Shown in pieces: positions 42,181-50,776 of a stretch of DNA of 64,000 nt. This DNA is from Pseudomonas migulae (GTDB taxonomy: Bacteria; Pseudomonadota; Gammaproteobacteria; Pseudomonadales; Pseudomonadaceae): contig NZ_JALJWR010000001.1 in the NCBI RefSeq assembly GCF_024169315.1, forward strand, positions 6,312,501-6,376,500, read 5' to 3'. A program made the translations under genes and the position numbers. Within the stretch, counting starts at the first letter, position 1, and every line of letters starts with the position of its first letter. Below the pieces are notes generated by a model that had not been told where the DNA came from, made no database searches, and was given only the letters and a program-made list of their open reading frames with translations.

Positions 42181-42276
42181 CCCTGTGGGAGCGGGCTTGC
42201 TCGCGAAAGCGGTGTGTCAGACGACATCGATTTCGAATGCACTGCCGCCTTCGCGAGCAAGCCCGCTCCCACAGGG
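42181..42276. repeat. REP inverted pair
   Basis: CCCTGTGGGAGCGGGCTTGC and its complement at 42257-42276 are inverted copies separated by about 55 bases, between the aotJ terminator and the deacylase gene. Confidence 0.95.
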
Positions 42277-42306
42277 AATTTCACTGCCCTCTACATTGGA
42301 GTTCCC

Positions 42307-43419
42307 ATGCAACGCATCGACCATCCACTGCCCTGGAGCCACCTGGGCACCGAACGCACCCTCAGCGTGTTTCGTTATGGCGCGGGCACCCGCAAGGTTT
42401 ACATCCAGGCCTGCCTGCACGCGGATGAACTGCCAGGGATGCGCACGGCCTGGGAACTGAAGAAACGCCTGACGGAATTGGAAACCCAAGGCCAGTTGCA
42501 AGGCGTGATCGAACTGGTGCCGGTGGCCAATCCCATCGGTCTGGATCAGCACCTGCAAGGCAGCCACATGGGCCGTTTCGAACTCGGCAGCGGCAAGAAT
42601 TTCAACCGCTCTTTTGTCGAGCTGAGCGCGCCAGTGGGCGAATTGATCGGCGGCCGGTTGGGTACCGATGCACACGCCAACATCGCACTGATTCGTCAGA
42701 CCATGGGCCAGGTGCTCGACGATCTGCCTGCACCCACGTCGCAACTGGAAGCCATGCACCGCTTGCTGCTGCGCCACGCCTGCGACGCTGACATCACCCT
42801 CGACCTGCATTGCGATTTCGAGGCGGCCATTCATATTTATGCCTTGCCGCAACACTGGCCGCAGTGGCAGTCCCTGGCGGCTCGCTTGAAAGCTGGCGTG
42901 GCGTTGCTGTGTGAAGATTCTGGCGGCAGTTCATTCGACGAATCCTGTTCTTCGCCGTGGCTGCGACTGGCCAGGGCGTTTCCCGAGGCGACGATTCCAC
43001 CGGCCAACCTGGCGACAACCCTGGAATTGGGCAGTATGGGCGATACCCGCGTCGATCAGGCCCAGGCCAATTGCGAGGCCATTCTCGGGTTCCTCGCCGA
43101 GCAGGGTTTCATCAAAGGCACCTGGCCAGCGGCACCGAGTGAATGCTGTGAAGGCATGCCGTTCGAAGGCACGGAGTATCTGTTTGCGCCGCATCATGGC
43201 GTGGTCAGTTTCCTGCGCGAGGCGGGTGAATGGGTCGAGAAGGGCGATGCGTTGTTTGAAGTGGTCGATCCGTTGAACGACCGAGTGACTACCGTGCGCG
43301 CCGGGACCAGCGGGGTCTTGTTTGCGATTGATCGTGGGCGCTATACGCAACCGGGGACGTGGCAAGCGAAGGTGGCGGGGCGAGAGCCGATTCGGGTGGG
43401 GAAGCTGATTAACGATTAA
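42307..43419 (+). CDS. Succinylglutamate desuccinylase/aspartoacylase-family deacylase
   Basis: The 370-residue protein starts at MQRIDHPLPWSH. It is an M14-like zinc enzyme with HADE (CLHADELPG) and the later LDLHCD supplying the metal ligands. A C-terminal beta-barrel-like extension (HHGVVSFLREAGEWVEKGD) resembles a biotinyl-lipoyl fold, as in the longer AstE-like members. It probably removes an acyl group from an N-acyl amino acid; the neighbouring aotJ suggests arginine-related metabolism. Confidence 0.83.
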   Translation: MQRIDHPLPWSHLGTERTLSVFRYGAGTRKVYIQACLHADELPGMRTAWELKKRLTELETQGQLQGVIELVPVANPIGLDQHLQGSHMGRFELGSGKNFNRSFVELSAPVGELIGGRLGTDAHANIALIRQTMGQVLDDLPAPTSQLEAMHRLLLRHACDADITLDLHCDFEAAIHIYALPQHWPQWQSLAARLKAGVALLCEDSGGSSFDESCSSPWLRLARAFPEATIPPANLATTLELGSMGDTRVDQAQANCEAILGFLAEQGFIKGTWPAAPSECCEGMPFEGTEYLFAPHHGVVSFLREAGEWVEKGDALFEVVDPLNDRVTTVRAGTSGVLFAIDRGRYTQPGTWQAKVAGREPIRVGKLIND

Positions 43420-43529
43420 CCGGGAAGTCGTCGGTGCCTTGTCGGGCCTCTTCGCCAGCACCGAGAGTGCATCGACGGAAAGAGATGTTAGGCTCTTCCC
43501 CGAATCCTGCGCTCCGTGAAGGAAGGTTT

Positions 43530-44246
43530 ATGTTGAAGGTTCTTGCTCTGCTGACACTGCTGGCGTCCACCGCCGTCCACGCTCAAACCCCGTTGCACAC
43601 CGATCTGCCGCTCAAGTACCTGGAGCAGGCCAACCCCGAATCCGTCAATCAGCCCCTGGTGATTTTTCTCCACGGCTACGGCAGTAACGAACAGGACCTG
43701 TTCGGCATCAAGGATGAATTACCTGCCCAGTACAACTTCCTGTCGGTGCGGGCACCGATAGTGATGGAAGAGGGCAGTTATCAATGGTTTCGCCAGAAAG
43801 GCAAAGGTGCCTACAACGGCGAGACGGATGATCTGAAGGCCAGCGGCCAGGTGTTGCTGGATTTTGTCGCACAGGCTGCGAAGAAATATCACACAGTACC
43901 GAACAAGGTTTTCCTGGTGGGCTTCAGCCAAGGCGCGATCATGTCCTACGAAGTTGCGTTGCGTCACCCCGAGGCGGTGGGCGGGATTGCCGCGTTGAGC
44001 GGGCGAATCCTGCCGGTGCTCAAATCCGAACTCAAACCGGATGAAAAACGCCAGAAACTGGCGATTTTCATCGGGCATGGCACGGCGGACAAACGCCTTC
44101 CCTTCAACGACGGCACCGAGGCGGACAGCCTGTTGCAGAGTCTGTCACTCAAGCCTGAGTTTCATGCCTACCCGGGCGTCGGTCACAGCATCAGTGCCAC
44201 CGAGATGCAGGATTTGAGCGCCTGGCTGCAACGGCTCAACCCTTGA
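43530..44246 (+). CDS. Secreted alpha/beta carboxylesterase, phospholipase/carboxylesterase family
   Basis: The 238-residue product starts at MLKVLALLTLLASTAVHA with AAGGAAGG upstream and has a cleavable signal peptide. The fold shows IFLHGYGSNEQD near residue 48 and nucleophile GFSQGA with S133, an Asp in GTADKRLPF and the catalytic His in GVGHSIS. It belongs to the YpfH/EstB small esterase group. It ends three bases from the convergent next gene. Confidence 0.85.
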   Translation: MLKVLALLTLLASTAVHAQTPLHTDLPLKYLEQANPESVNQPLVIFLHGYGSNEQDLFGIKDELPAQYNFLSVRAPIVMEEGSYQWFRQKGKGAYNGETDDLKASGQVLLDFVAQAAKKYHTVPNKVFLVGFSQGAIMSYEVALRHPEAVGGIAALSGRILPVLKSELKPDEKRQKLAIFIGHGTADKRLPFNDGTEADSLLQSLSLKPEFHAYPGVGHSISATEMQDLSAWLQRLNP

Positions 44247-44249
44247 GCC

Positions 44250-44819
44250 TTACTTGCCGCTGACGATCTGTTTGACCAGCGCTTCGTGGCCGGCATTGTC
44301 GCTGAGGCGGGAAATCACCTGAACCAGCGCCATGCGCGTGCCCGAAGCGGCCATCAGCGTGGTGTCGAGGGTTTTGCCGCCGCCCTGGGTGGCGATGCTG
44401 TCGATCTGCCGCAGCCCCAGGCCGGTGCCTTTCTGAGTCAGGCTTTTCTCACTGAGCTTGGTGAAATCCGGCAGCGCCTTGGCTTGCTCGGTGGCGAAGT
44501 CAGACGCCGTGGCGTCGAGGAACTCGCCGTCATTGTCCTTGGCATTGACGCTGCCGGGGATAGTGTTTTCAGCAGCGATCACCACGGTTTTCGTGGTTTC
44601 GTTGGTGTACATGGTGCCACTCGCGCCGGTCGAACTCGGTGGTAGAGGGTTGGCGATGAAGCCCTTGGGCAGGGTGAAGGTAAATTTGTTGCCCAGCATC
44701 GAGACTTTCTGCGTCGCCGCCGCCTCTTTGGCCACGACCTTGGCAGCCTGCGCGTTCAAAGCCCCCAGGCTGGCAACCGCTAGCAGCAGGACAACGGCTT
44801 TTTTACTCAACAGTGACAT
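44250..44819 (-). CDS. Secreted protein of unknown function
   Basis: The 189-residue protein has a signal peptide (LSKKAVVLLLAVASLGALNAQA). The mature part begins KVVAKEAAATQKVSMLGNKF and contains LPKGFIANPLPPSSTGASG, MYTNETTKTVVIAAENTI and a C-terminal Lys. It has the size of the single-domain surface or periplasmic proteins often found next to esterases, but I recognise no family. The gene is convergent with the esterase gene and has an A-rich region upstream. Confidence 0.65.
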   Translation of the reverse strand: MSLLSKKAVVLLLAVASLGALNAQAAKVVAKEAAATQKVSMLGNKFTFTLPKGFIANPLPPSSTGASGTMYTNETTKTVVIAAENTIPGSVNAKDNDGEFLDATASDFATEQAKALPDFTKLSEKSLTQKGTGLGLRQIDSIATQGGGKTLDTTLMAASGTRMALVQVISRLSDNAGHEALVKQIVSGK

Positions 44820-44933
44820 TCAAAATCTCCAGGGTGGTCTCGCGGTGGGGGGGCGATCATCCCATGGAGGTCGTGACGCATTCCAGCGTGGGCTAACGGA
44901 CGGTCGGGTTACTCAGCATCTCCGGCAAGGGAT

Positions 44934-45253
44934 TCATTGATAGACCCCTTGTTCAATGCGGGTCATATAATCCTCTACGACTTGATAGCCAAGCGCGTTG
45001 CCGATCAGCTCCAATGGGATATTGCCGTGCAGGTATTTACACGGTGTCTTTAGCCAGTCTTCAGCCAACTCTGACTACCAAACACTAAGATTGCTGGCTT
45101 CAGAACCTGCCCATACTGGGAGGCAGCTATCCTTTGCTGATGGTTTAGCCGCACCGTTTTGATCTCCTTCGCTAAGCACTGGAGCGTTCTAAAGAATTTT
45201 TCCGTGAGGCACTGAACAAGGCCGCTCTCCATGTACTGAGTGAGTGGAAGCAA
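44934..45253 (-). pseudogene. Frameshifted ParS/MbcA-type antitoxin remnant (DUF2384)
   Basis: On the minus strand one frame gives HQQRIAASQYGQVLKPAILV FGS-type sequence up to about 45070, and a one-base shift gives ELAEDWLKTPCKYLHGNIPL then ELIGNALGYQVVEDYMTRIE and a short GVYQ tail, ending at 44934. Read together they match the C-terminal Xre/MbcA/ParS toxin-binding domain pattern (A-x-VFGS...A-x-WL-x-TP...PLELI...G...V...RI-x-G-x-Y). The frameshift breaks the gene. No RES-domain toxin follows. The N-terminal DNA-binding part is unclear. This is the only gene-like content in the 600-base gap 44820-45421. Confidence 0.6.
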
Positions 45254-45377
45254 GTTGGACCCATCTCACTTGCCTGATTTGGAGCTACCACGCTACCCCT
45301 CAAGCGTCCGACGGCCAACCCGAAAAACGTGTGGGACAAATCCTCGTTTTTTTGATTTTCGTCATCGCTTGTGGGAC

Positions 45378-45410
45378 CCCGTGGTGACGGCAAATTCCCC
45401 TCACCACGGG
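45378..45410. other. Hairpin after the monooxygenase gene
   Basis: Arms CCCGTGGTGA and TCACCACGGG enclose a 13-base loop just downstream of the minus-strand monooxygenase gene. There is no T-run, so it could be an REP-like palindrome or a weak terminator. Confidence 0.5.
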
Positions 45411-45421
45411 ATCTGACGTGA

Positions 45422-45748
45422 TTACACCTCGCGGCGCACCGGGTAGCTCTTGATCACATCCATGAATTCGATCCGGCGTTCGCTGGCCAACAACGCCGGC
45501 AGGTGCTGTTCATATTCCTGGCGATACGGCTTGCTCAGGTGGCGCGTGATGAAGTCTTCCTTGCTGCAACTCCAGGTTTCGTAGAGCACCAGGGTGTTCG
45601 GATCATCCTGCAACTGGTGGACCCAGGTGTTGACGAAGTCCGGCTCGGCTGACATCTGGTGCACCACGTCCAGCAGCCGTTCTTTGGTTTCAGCAAAACG
45701 TTCCGGTTTGGCCGGCAGGTAAACGATAAACGCGACTTGATCGCTCAT
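45422..45748 (-). CDS. Antibiotic biosynthesis monooxygenase-family protein (quinol monooxygenase-like)
   Basis: The 108-residue protein has the ABM ferredoxin-like fold (VAFIVYLPAKPERFAETKER, LVLYETWSCSKEDFITRHLS, YRQEYEQHLPALLASERRIE). Small dimeric members such as YgiN oxidise quinols without cofactor. Its start is 28 bases after the stop of a glutathione S-transferase gene, so the two may be co-transcribed as a detoxification pair. Confidence 0.8.
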   Translation of the reverse strand: MSDQVAFIVYLPAKPERFAETKERLLDVVHQMSAEPDFVNTWVHQLQDDPNTLVLYETWSCSKEDFITRHLSKPYRQEYEQHLPALLASERRIEFMDVIKSYPVRREV

Positions 45749-45776
45749 TTCATCACCTTCGAATGTCGGAAATGGC

Positions 45777-46451
45777 TTACTGCGCCTGGTTCTGTGGAAA
45801 CAGATTGCGACGGGTTTCTTCGTCGAACTCGGCTTTCAACACCAGTTTCTCTTTCAGACCCTGAACGCGCTGGGCGGCCGGGCGGGCGCTGATTTCATCG
45901 AACAGACGCTTGACGTTCGGGTACTCCGCCAGGCCGTTTTCGCCAAGGATGTACGGCGCGTAATTGGCCCAGCCCCAGAGCGCCATGTCGGCGATGCTGT
46001 AGGTGTCCCCCGCCAGGTATTGATGTGCGGCCAGACGCTGGTCGAGCACGCGGTAATGGCGTTCGACTTCCTTGAGGTAGCGGTTTTTTGCGTAGGCGAG
46101 GTCTTCCGGTGCGTGGTGCAGGAAATGCACGGCCTGGCCGGAGAATGGCGACAGGCCGGTGGCGATGAACATCAGCCACGACAGCAGTTCGGCTTGCCCG
46201 GTGACCGAGGTCGGCAGGAAGCGCTGATGTTTTTGCGCCAGGTGCAACAGGATGGCCTGGGAGTCGAAGACAGTGGCGTCGCCATCGATCAAGGCTGGCA
46301 CCTTGGCGTTCGGGTTGATCGCCAGAAAGGCTGGCTGGTGTTGCTCGCCCTTGAAGGTGTCGACGCCGATCAGTTCGTAGGGCGTTTGCAGCTCTTCGAG
46401 CAGCAGGGCAACTTTCATCGGGTTGGGCGAAGGGTGGAAAAAGAACTTCAT
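45777..46451 (-). CDS. Glutathione S-transferase
   Basis: The 224-residue protein has the thioredoxin-like N-terminal domain (FFHPSPNPMKVALLLEELQT, INPNAKVPALIDGD, VFDSQAILLHLAQKH) and an all-helical C-terminal domain with SIADMALWGWANY as N-capping motif. It resembles the Nu/YfcG-type branch. The partner ABM gene follows. The substrate is unknown. Confidence 0.87.
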   Translation of the reverse strand: MKFFFHPSPNPMKVALLLEELQTPYELIGVDTFKGEQHQPAFLAINPNAKVPALIDGDATVFDSQAILLHLAQKHQRFLPTSVTGQAELLSWLMFIATGLSPFSGQAVHFLHHAPEDLAYAKNRYLKEVERHYRVLDQRLAAHQYLAGDTYSIADMALWGWANYAPYILGENGLAEYPNVKRLFDEISARPAAQRVQGLKEKLVLKAEFDEETRRNLFPQNQAQ

Positions 46452-46532
46452 GGTGTAGGCCTCAGTCAGTGGGTAAGTAACTGAGGCTGATGGTGGGCGA
46501 AACCCGTTCGATTGACGTACGAGGTTGTTGTT

Positions 46533-47324
46533 CTACTCGTTCGAAATAGTCGAAGGTGTTGGCGGGCTGACCGCCGGTTTGGCTAACAGGCGTTTGGTGA
46601 CGCCGAGCATGGCTATGGACACTGCGACACCGACGCCGAACCCGCTCAAGCCCATGACGGGTAATGTCAGTGCGAGGACGAGGCAGAACGCTGCGAATGA
46701 ATACATGCCCGTCGCTGTGGCTCGCAACAAGGCTGCGGTGAACGCCGGCCCACGGGTTTGCTGGGAAAACACTGCCATCACGCTGCCCAATACCGGGAAC
46801 ACCGCGAGCAGGCCGCTCCAGCGTTCGCCGACGGTGCTCGCCAACAAGGTCACGGCGAGGGTGAGCAGGGCGCCCGCGATCATGCGTAGCAACAATTTAT
46901 CGGACTTCGGTGCCGGGCCGGAAACGATGGGCTGCACGGCCGGGAACAGATACGGCGCCGCCAGCAGCGCCGTCGCGGCGGCGATAACGGAGAACACCAG
47001 TGACGGCGGGATCACCGACAGCACAACGGCTGCCGTCGCCCAGACCAGCAACGAAACCGTCAGTGCCCATGGCCATCCGGTCCGTTGTGCGACCTGGGCG
47101 TAGGTGACGCAAAAGGCAATCATCGCAAACATCGCCGATAACGCCGCGGTCGCCGATTGCGCGGCAAACACTTCGCCCTGCTCGATAGCGAGGAAAAACA
47201 GAATCGGCCCGACCACCACCGGCAACCCCGACAGCCAACCGGCAACACTAGGACCCCAGCGTTTGCCGGCCAGGGAGATCAGCAAGAGAAATCCGGGAAT
47301 AACCAGCAGTTTGAGCAGCAGCAC
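46533..47324 (-). CDS. Polytopic membrane protein of unknown function
   Basis: The 263-residue protein is hydrophobic throughout, with about eight predicted helices (first LLLKLLVIPGFLLLISLAGK, last VGVAVSIAMLGVTKRLL) and a polar, Pro/Ser-rich C terminus. The stretch GPSVAGWLSGLPVVVGPILF is the most distinctive. I recognise no family. It is divergent from the Nramp transporter gene, sharing a 180-base intergenic region. Confidence 0.65.
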   Translation of the reverse strand: MLLLKLLVIPGFLLLISLAGKRWGPSVAGWLSGLPVVVGPILFFLAIEQGEVFAAQSATAALSAMFAMIAFCVTYAQVAQRTGWPWALTVSLLVWATAAVVLSVIPPSLVFSVIAAATALLAAPYLFPAVQPIVSGPAPKSDKLLLRMIAGALLTLAVTLLASTVGERWSGLLAVFPVLGSVMAVFSQQTRGPAFTAALLRATATGMYSFAAFCLVLALTLPVMGLSGFGVGVAVSIAMLGVTKRLLAKPAVSPPTPSTISNE

Positions 47325-47501
47325 GCCTGCGCCTCCGACCTGTGTGAACGGGCAACGTTAGCATTGCGGGTGGCAGATTGCTCTAGGAAAAGCCATTTTT
47401 TGTATACAAGTCGCCAGCGGCTGGATCTTGGCATTTGCCCCTTGGGCCCGGGGGGCGAAACGTCTAAGCTGCCTCTCCCGCCTGTTTTTTGGAATGAGTG
47501 C

Positions 47502-48821
47502 GTGAAATTCAGTTTGCCCAAAGTTGCCACTGCGCCGTTTTGCCCTCCGGAAGTGGCGGGCAGTGTCGCCGTTGACCCTCGCGCGTCATTCTTCAAGCGT
47601 GTCCTGCGTTTCGCCGGCCCGGGGTTGCTGGTGTCCATCGGCTACATGGACCCGGGTAACTGGGCCACCGCCATCGAGGCCGGTTCGCGGTTTGGCTACA
47701 GTCTGTTGTTCGTGGTGCTGCTGGCCAGTCTGGCGGGCATGGTGGTGCAGTGCTTGTGCTCGCGCCTGGGCATCGCCACCGGGCGCGATCTGGCGCAGTT
47801 GTCCCGCGAACGCTACAGCACGCGGACCGCGCGCACCCAATGGGTACTGGCGGAAATCTCGATCATCGCCACCGATCTTGCCGAAGTGCTCGGCTGTGCG
47901 CTGGCGTTCCACCTGCTGTTGGGTTGCTCGCTGACTGTCGGCATCGCCCTCACGGCGTTCGACACGCTGTTGGTGCTGGCCCTGCAGAACCGTGGCTTCC
48001 GCCGACTGGAAGCGATCATGCTGGTGCTGGTGAGCACCATCGGTGTGTGTTTCTTCGTTGAATTGTTGTTGATCAAGCCTTACTGGCCGGACGTCGCACG
48101 GGGTTTCACGCCGTCGTTGTCCGCCCTTGGCGATGCCGCGCCGCTGTACCTGGCCATCGGGATTCTCGGGGCCACGGTGATGCCGCACAACCTGTACCTG
48201 CACACCTCGATCGTACAGACGCGGATGATCGGCAAGGACCTGGCCAGCAAGCAGGATGCGGTGAAGCTGGCGCGCATCGACACCATTGGTTCCCTGGCGC
48301 TGGCGTTGCTGGTCAACGCCGCGATCCTGATCCTCGCGGCGGCGGCCTTTCACAAGACCGGGCACACCGACGTGGTGGACATCCAGGACGCCTATCACTT
48401 GCTTGATCCATTGGTGGGCGGGGCATTGGCCAGCGTGTTGTTTGGCGTTGCGCTGCTGGCGTCCGGTCAGAGTTCGACGTTTACCGGCACCATCGCGGGG
48501 CAGGTGATCATGGAGGGTTACCTGAACCTGCGGATTCCCTGCTGGCAGCGGCGGTTGATCACGCGAGGGCTGGCGCTGATCCCGGCGTTTATCGGCGTGT
48601 GGCTGATGGGGGACAACGCGATCGGCAAGCTGCTGGTGTTGAGTCAGGTGGTGTTGAGTCTGCAGTTGCCGTTTGCGTTGTATCCGCTAATTCGGATGAC
48701 CAACGACCAGAAACTGATGGGGCCGTTTGTGAACCGGCTACCGACGCGGGTGTTGGCGTGGGGGTTGTTTGTGGTGATCAGTGGGGCGAATAGCTGGTTG
48801 ATTCTGCAGTTTTTGGGGTGA
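47502..48821 (+). CDS. mntH: Nramp divalent metal (Mn/Fe) transporter MntH
   Basis: The 439-residue protein starts at GTG 47502 with GGAATGAG in front; longer upstream frames run through the divergent gene. It has the Nramp metal-site motifs DPGNW (residues 50-54) and MPHNLYLH (from 227) in a helical core of about 11 segments. It imports Mn(II) with protons. Mn uptake in the same window as a putative Mn(II) oxidase is notable, but the genes are 40 kb apart. No MntR box was identified by eye. Confidence 0.9.
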   Translation: MKFSLPKVATAPFCPPEVAGSVAVDPRASFFKRVLRFAGPGLLVSIGYMDPGNWATAIEAGSRFGYSLLFVVLLASLAGMVVQCLCSRLGIATGRDLAQLSRERYSTRTARTQWVLAEISIIATDLAEVLGCALAFHLLLGCSLTVGIALTAFDTLLVLALQNRGFRRLEAIMLVLVSTIGVCFFVELLLIKPYWPDVARGFTPSLSALGDAAPLYLAIGILGATVMPHNLYLHTSIVQTRMIGKDLASKQDAVKLARIDTIGSLALALLVNAAILILAAAAFHKTGHTDVVDIQDAYHLLDPLVGGALASVLFGVALLASGQSSTFTGTIAGQVIMEGYLNLRIPCWQRRLITRGLALIPAFIGVWLMGDNAIGKLLVLSQVVLSLQLPFALYPLIRMTNDQKLMGPFVNRLPTRVLAWGLFVVISGANSWLILQFLG

Positions 48822-48833
48822 CTGTTCGGGCCT

Positions 48834-48908
48834 CATCGCGGGCAAGGCCGCTCCCACAGTAGATCCTGTGTTTACAGAATCCCTGTGGGAGCGGGCTTGC
48901 CCGCGATG
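48834..48908. repeat. REP inverted pair
   Basis: CATCGCGGGCAAGGCCGCTC faces GAGCGGGCTTGCCCGCGATG across about 35 bases, between mntH and the convergent LysR gene. Confidence 0.9.
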
Positions 48909-48922
48909 AACGATGACGCGGT

Positions 48923-49816
48923 CTACCGCTGAAACGCCTCAACCACGAAATCGATAAACACCCGCGTCTTGGCCGGCATCAACGTTCGGCTCGGGTAATA
49001 CAACGAGATCGGTCCCGCGTCCGCATACCAGTCCGGCAGCAAGCGCACCAACTCACCGTGCTGGATGTGCGTGACCACATCAGGCAATACCAGCAGCGTC
49101 ACACCGAGGCCCAGCAGTGCCGCCTCACGCATGGCCGCCGGATCATTCAGCACAATGTTTTCGTTCAGGGTGGCGCTTTCTTCATGGCCCGCCCGATCGT
49201 GCATCACCCACTGCCTGATCCGCCCGGTCCGAATGCCGCGCATCACAATGCCGGTGTGTCCAAGCAGGTCCGCAGGGGTGCGTGGCGGGGTGCGTCCCTT
49301 CAAGTAGGCCGGTGAGGCAACGGCGACGATATCCGCTGCCGCCAACGTCCGGGACACCACGCCCGGCGTCAACTCGAACCCGCCACCAATTGCCGCGTCG
49401 TAGCCTTCGGCAATCAGGTTCACCTGACGATTTTCGAAATGCCATTCCGGTCGGATCAACGGATACTGCGCCAGGAATGCCGGCAATAACGGCAACACAT
49501 GACCGATGCCAAACGTCGGCGCGAGGCTGACCTTGAGCACACCTGCCGGCTCCCCGCGATCGCTGCTCACGGCGCTGATCGCCACCTGCAACGCCTCCAG
49601 GTTGCCACCGATGCTGGCCAGAAAACTTTCACCGGCTTCGGTCAGCGACAACTTGCGGGTCGAACGCTGAAACAGCCGCACACCGATGTTGCGCTCAAGC
49701 ATCGCCACGTTGCGACTGACTGCAGCAGGCGTTAGCGCAAGCAAACGTGCGGCGGCAGAAAAGCTGCCGGTTTCGGCGCTGCGCACAAAGGATTCGAGGT
49801 TGGCGAGGGTTTCCAT
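48923..49816 (-). CDS. LysR-family transcriptional regulator
   Basis: The product is 297 residues from METLANLESFVRSAETGSFS, the usual LysR start; the frame to 49849 is longer. The DNA-binding helices are ARLLALTPAAVSRNVAMLER. The effector domain follows (GVLKVSLAPTFGIGHVLPLL, NLIAEGYDAAIGGG). The oxidoreductase gene at 49929 is divergent and about 110 bases away, so it is the likely target. Confidence 0.88.
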   Translation of the reverse strand: METLANLESFVRSAETGSFSAAARLLALTPAAVSRNVAMLERNIGVRLFQRSTRKLSLTEAGESFLASIGGNLEALQVAISAVSSDRGEPAGVLKVSLAPTFGIGHVLPLLPAFLAQYPLIRPEWHFENRQVNLIAEGYDAAIGGGFELTPGVVSRTLAAADIVAVASPAYLKGRTPPRTPADLLGHTGIVMRGIRTGRIRQWVMHDRAGHEESATLNENIVLNDPAAMREAALLGLGVTLLVLPDVVTHIQHGELVRLLPDWYADAGPISLYYPSRTLMPAKTRVFIDFVVEAFQR

Positions 49817-49928
49817 GGCTGACACCTTCAAACGATGCTTGAAAATCATTCAAAGCATTACCGTCTAATAAAGCCGCATTGGCAAGTGCAGTATTCACTC
49901 CAACGACAACACCTCGGAGTGAACCATC

Positions 49929-50531
49929 ATGAGCACTATCGGAATCATCGGCGCCGGCGCCATCGGCGCAGCGTTTGCCCGGGCACTGTCGCGCAAAGGC
50001 ATTGAAGTGGTCATCGCCAACAGCCGCGGGCCTGAAACCCTGGCCTCGCTGGTGGCAGAACTCGGCCCGACGGCGCGCGCCGGAACCCGTGAAGAAGCGG
50101 CGGCCCAGCCGATTGTTCTGGTCGCAGTCAATTGGTCGAAATTGCCGACAGCATTGGCCGGTTTGCCGGACTTCGGCGGGCGGATTGTGATCGACGCCAA
50201 CAACTCGATCGAGGCACCGTCGTTCAAGGCTGTGGATTTGCAGGGCCGTCCGTCCAGCGAAGTGTTTGCCGAATGGGTGCCGGGGGCGCGGGTGGTGAAG
50301 GCGTTCAATCACCTTCAGGCGCATCTTGTTGATGGCGATCCGGCAGCGGAGGGAGGACGCCGGGTGTTGTTCTTCTCGGGCGATGATGCCGAGGCGAAAG
50401 CTCAAGTGGGCGCGTTGATCGAGCGATTGGGCTTTTTCGGGATTGATCTCGGTGAACTGAGTGTCGGGGCGCGGCTGGTGCAGTTTCCAGGTGGGCCGCT
50501 GCCGGCGTTGAACCTGGTGAAATTTGCCTGA
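49929..50531 (+). CDS. NAD(P)-binding F420-reductase-like oxidoreductase
   Basis: The 200-residue protein begins MSTIGIIGAGAIGAAFARAL with the Rossmann GxGxxG. Family stretches are ANSRGPETLASLVAELGPTA, IVIDANNSIEA, WVPGARVVKAFNHLQA and GGRRVLFFSGDDAEAK. It belongs to the short NpdG/FNO-like reductases widely present in bacteria that lack F420; the substrate is unknown. Divergent to a LysR regulator. Confidence 0.85.
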   Translation: MSTIGIIGAGAIGAAFARALSRKGIEVVIANSRGPETLASLVAELGPTARAGTREEAAAQPIVLVAVNWSKLPTALAGLPDFGGRIVIDANNSIEAPSFKAVDLQGRPSSEVFAEWVPGARVVKAFNHLQAHLVDGDPAAEGGRRVLFFSGDDAEAKAQVGALIERLGFFGIDLGELSVGARLVQFPGGPLPALNLVKFA

Positions 50532-50575
50532 AGGCTCGGATAAAAAACCGGTACACCTGTGACGAGAGAGCTTTT

Positions 50576-50691
50576 TGTGGTGAGGGGATTTATCCCCGTT
50601 GGAGTGCGAAGCGCTCCCAAAGAATCTTCGACTATTGCCGAGATTTTTAGGGCTGCTACGCAACCCAACGGGGATAAATCCCCTCGCCACA
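50576..50691. repeat. Inverted repeat of a further intergenic class
   Basis: GAGGGGATTTATCCCCGTTG and CAACGGGGATAAATCCCCTC face each other across about 60 bases. Each arm also contains a short internal palindrome (GGGGATTTATCCCC). It lies between the oxidoreductase and atoB. Confidence 0.85.
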
Positions 50692-50776
50692 CAAGCATCT
50701 GATCAACTCAGGCGCACCGGGGTGTTGCCAGACAGCAGCGGATCTTCGTGGGTCCCCGCGCCGTCTGTTGAACGCG

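Noticed and set aside
42156..42306. Start of the deacylase gene at 42214
   Set aside because: The extra N terminus would be translated from the REP element; the Met at 42307 fits the family.
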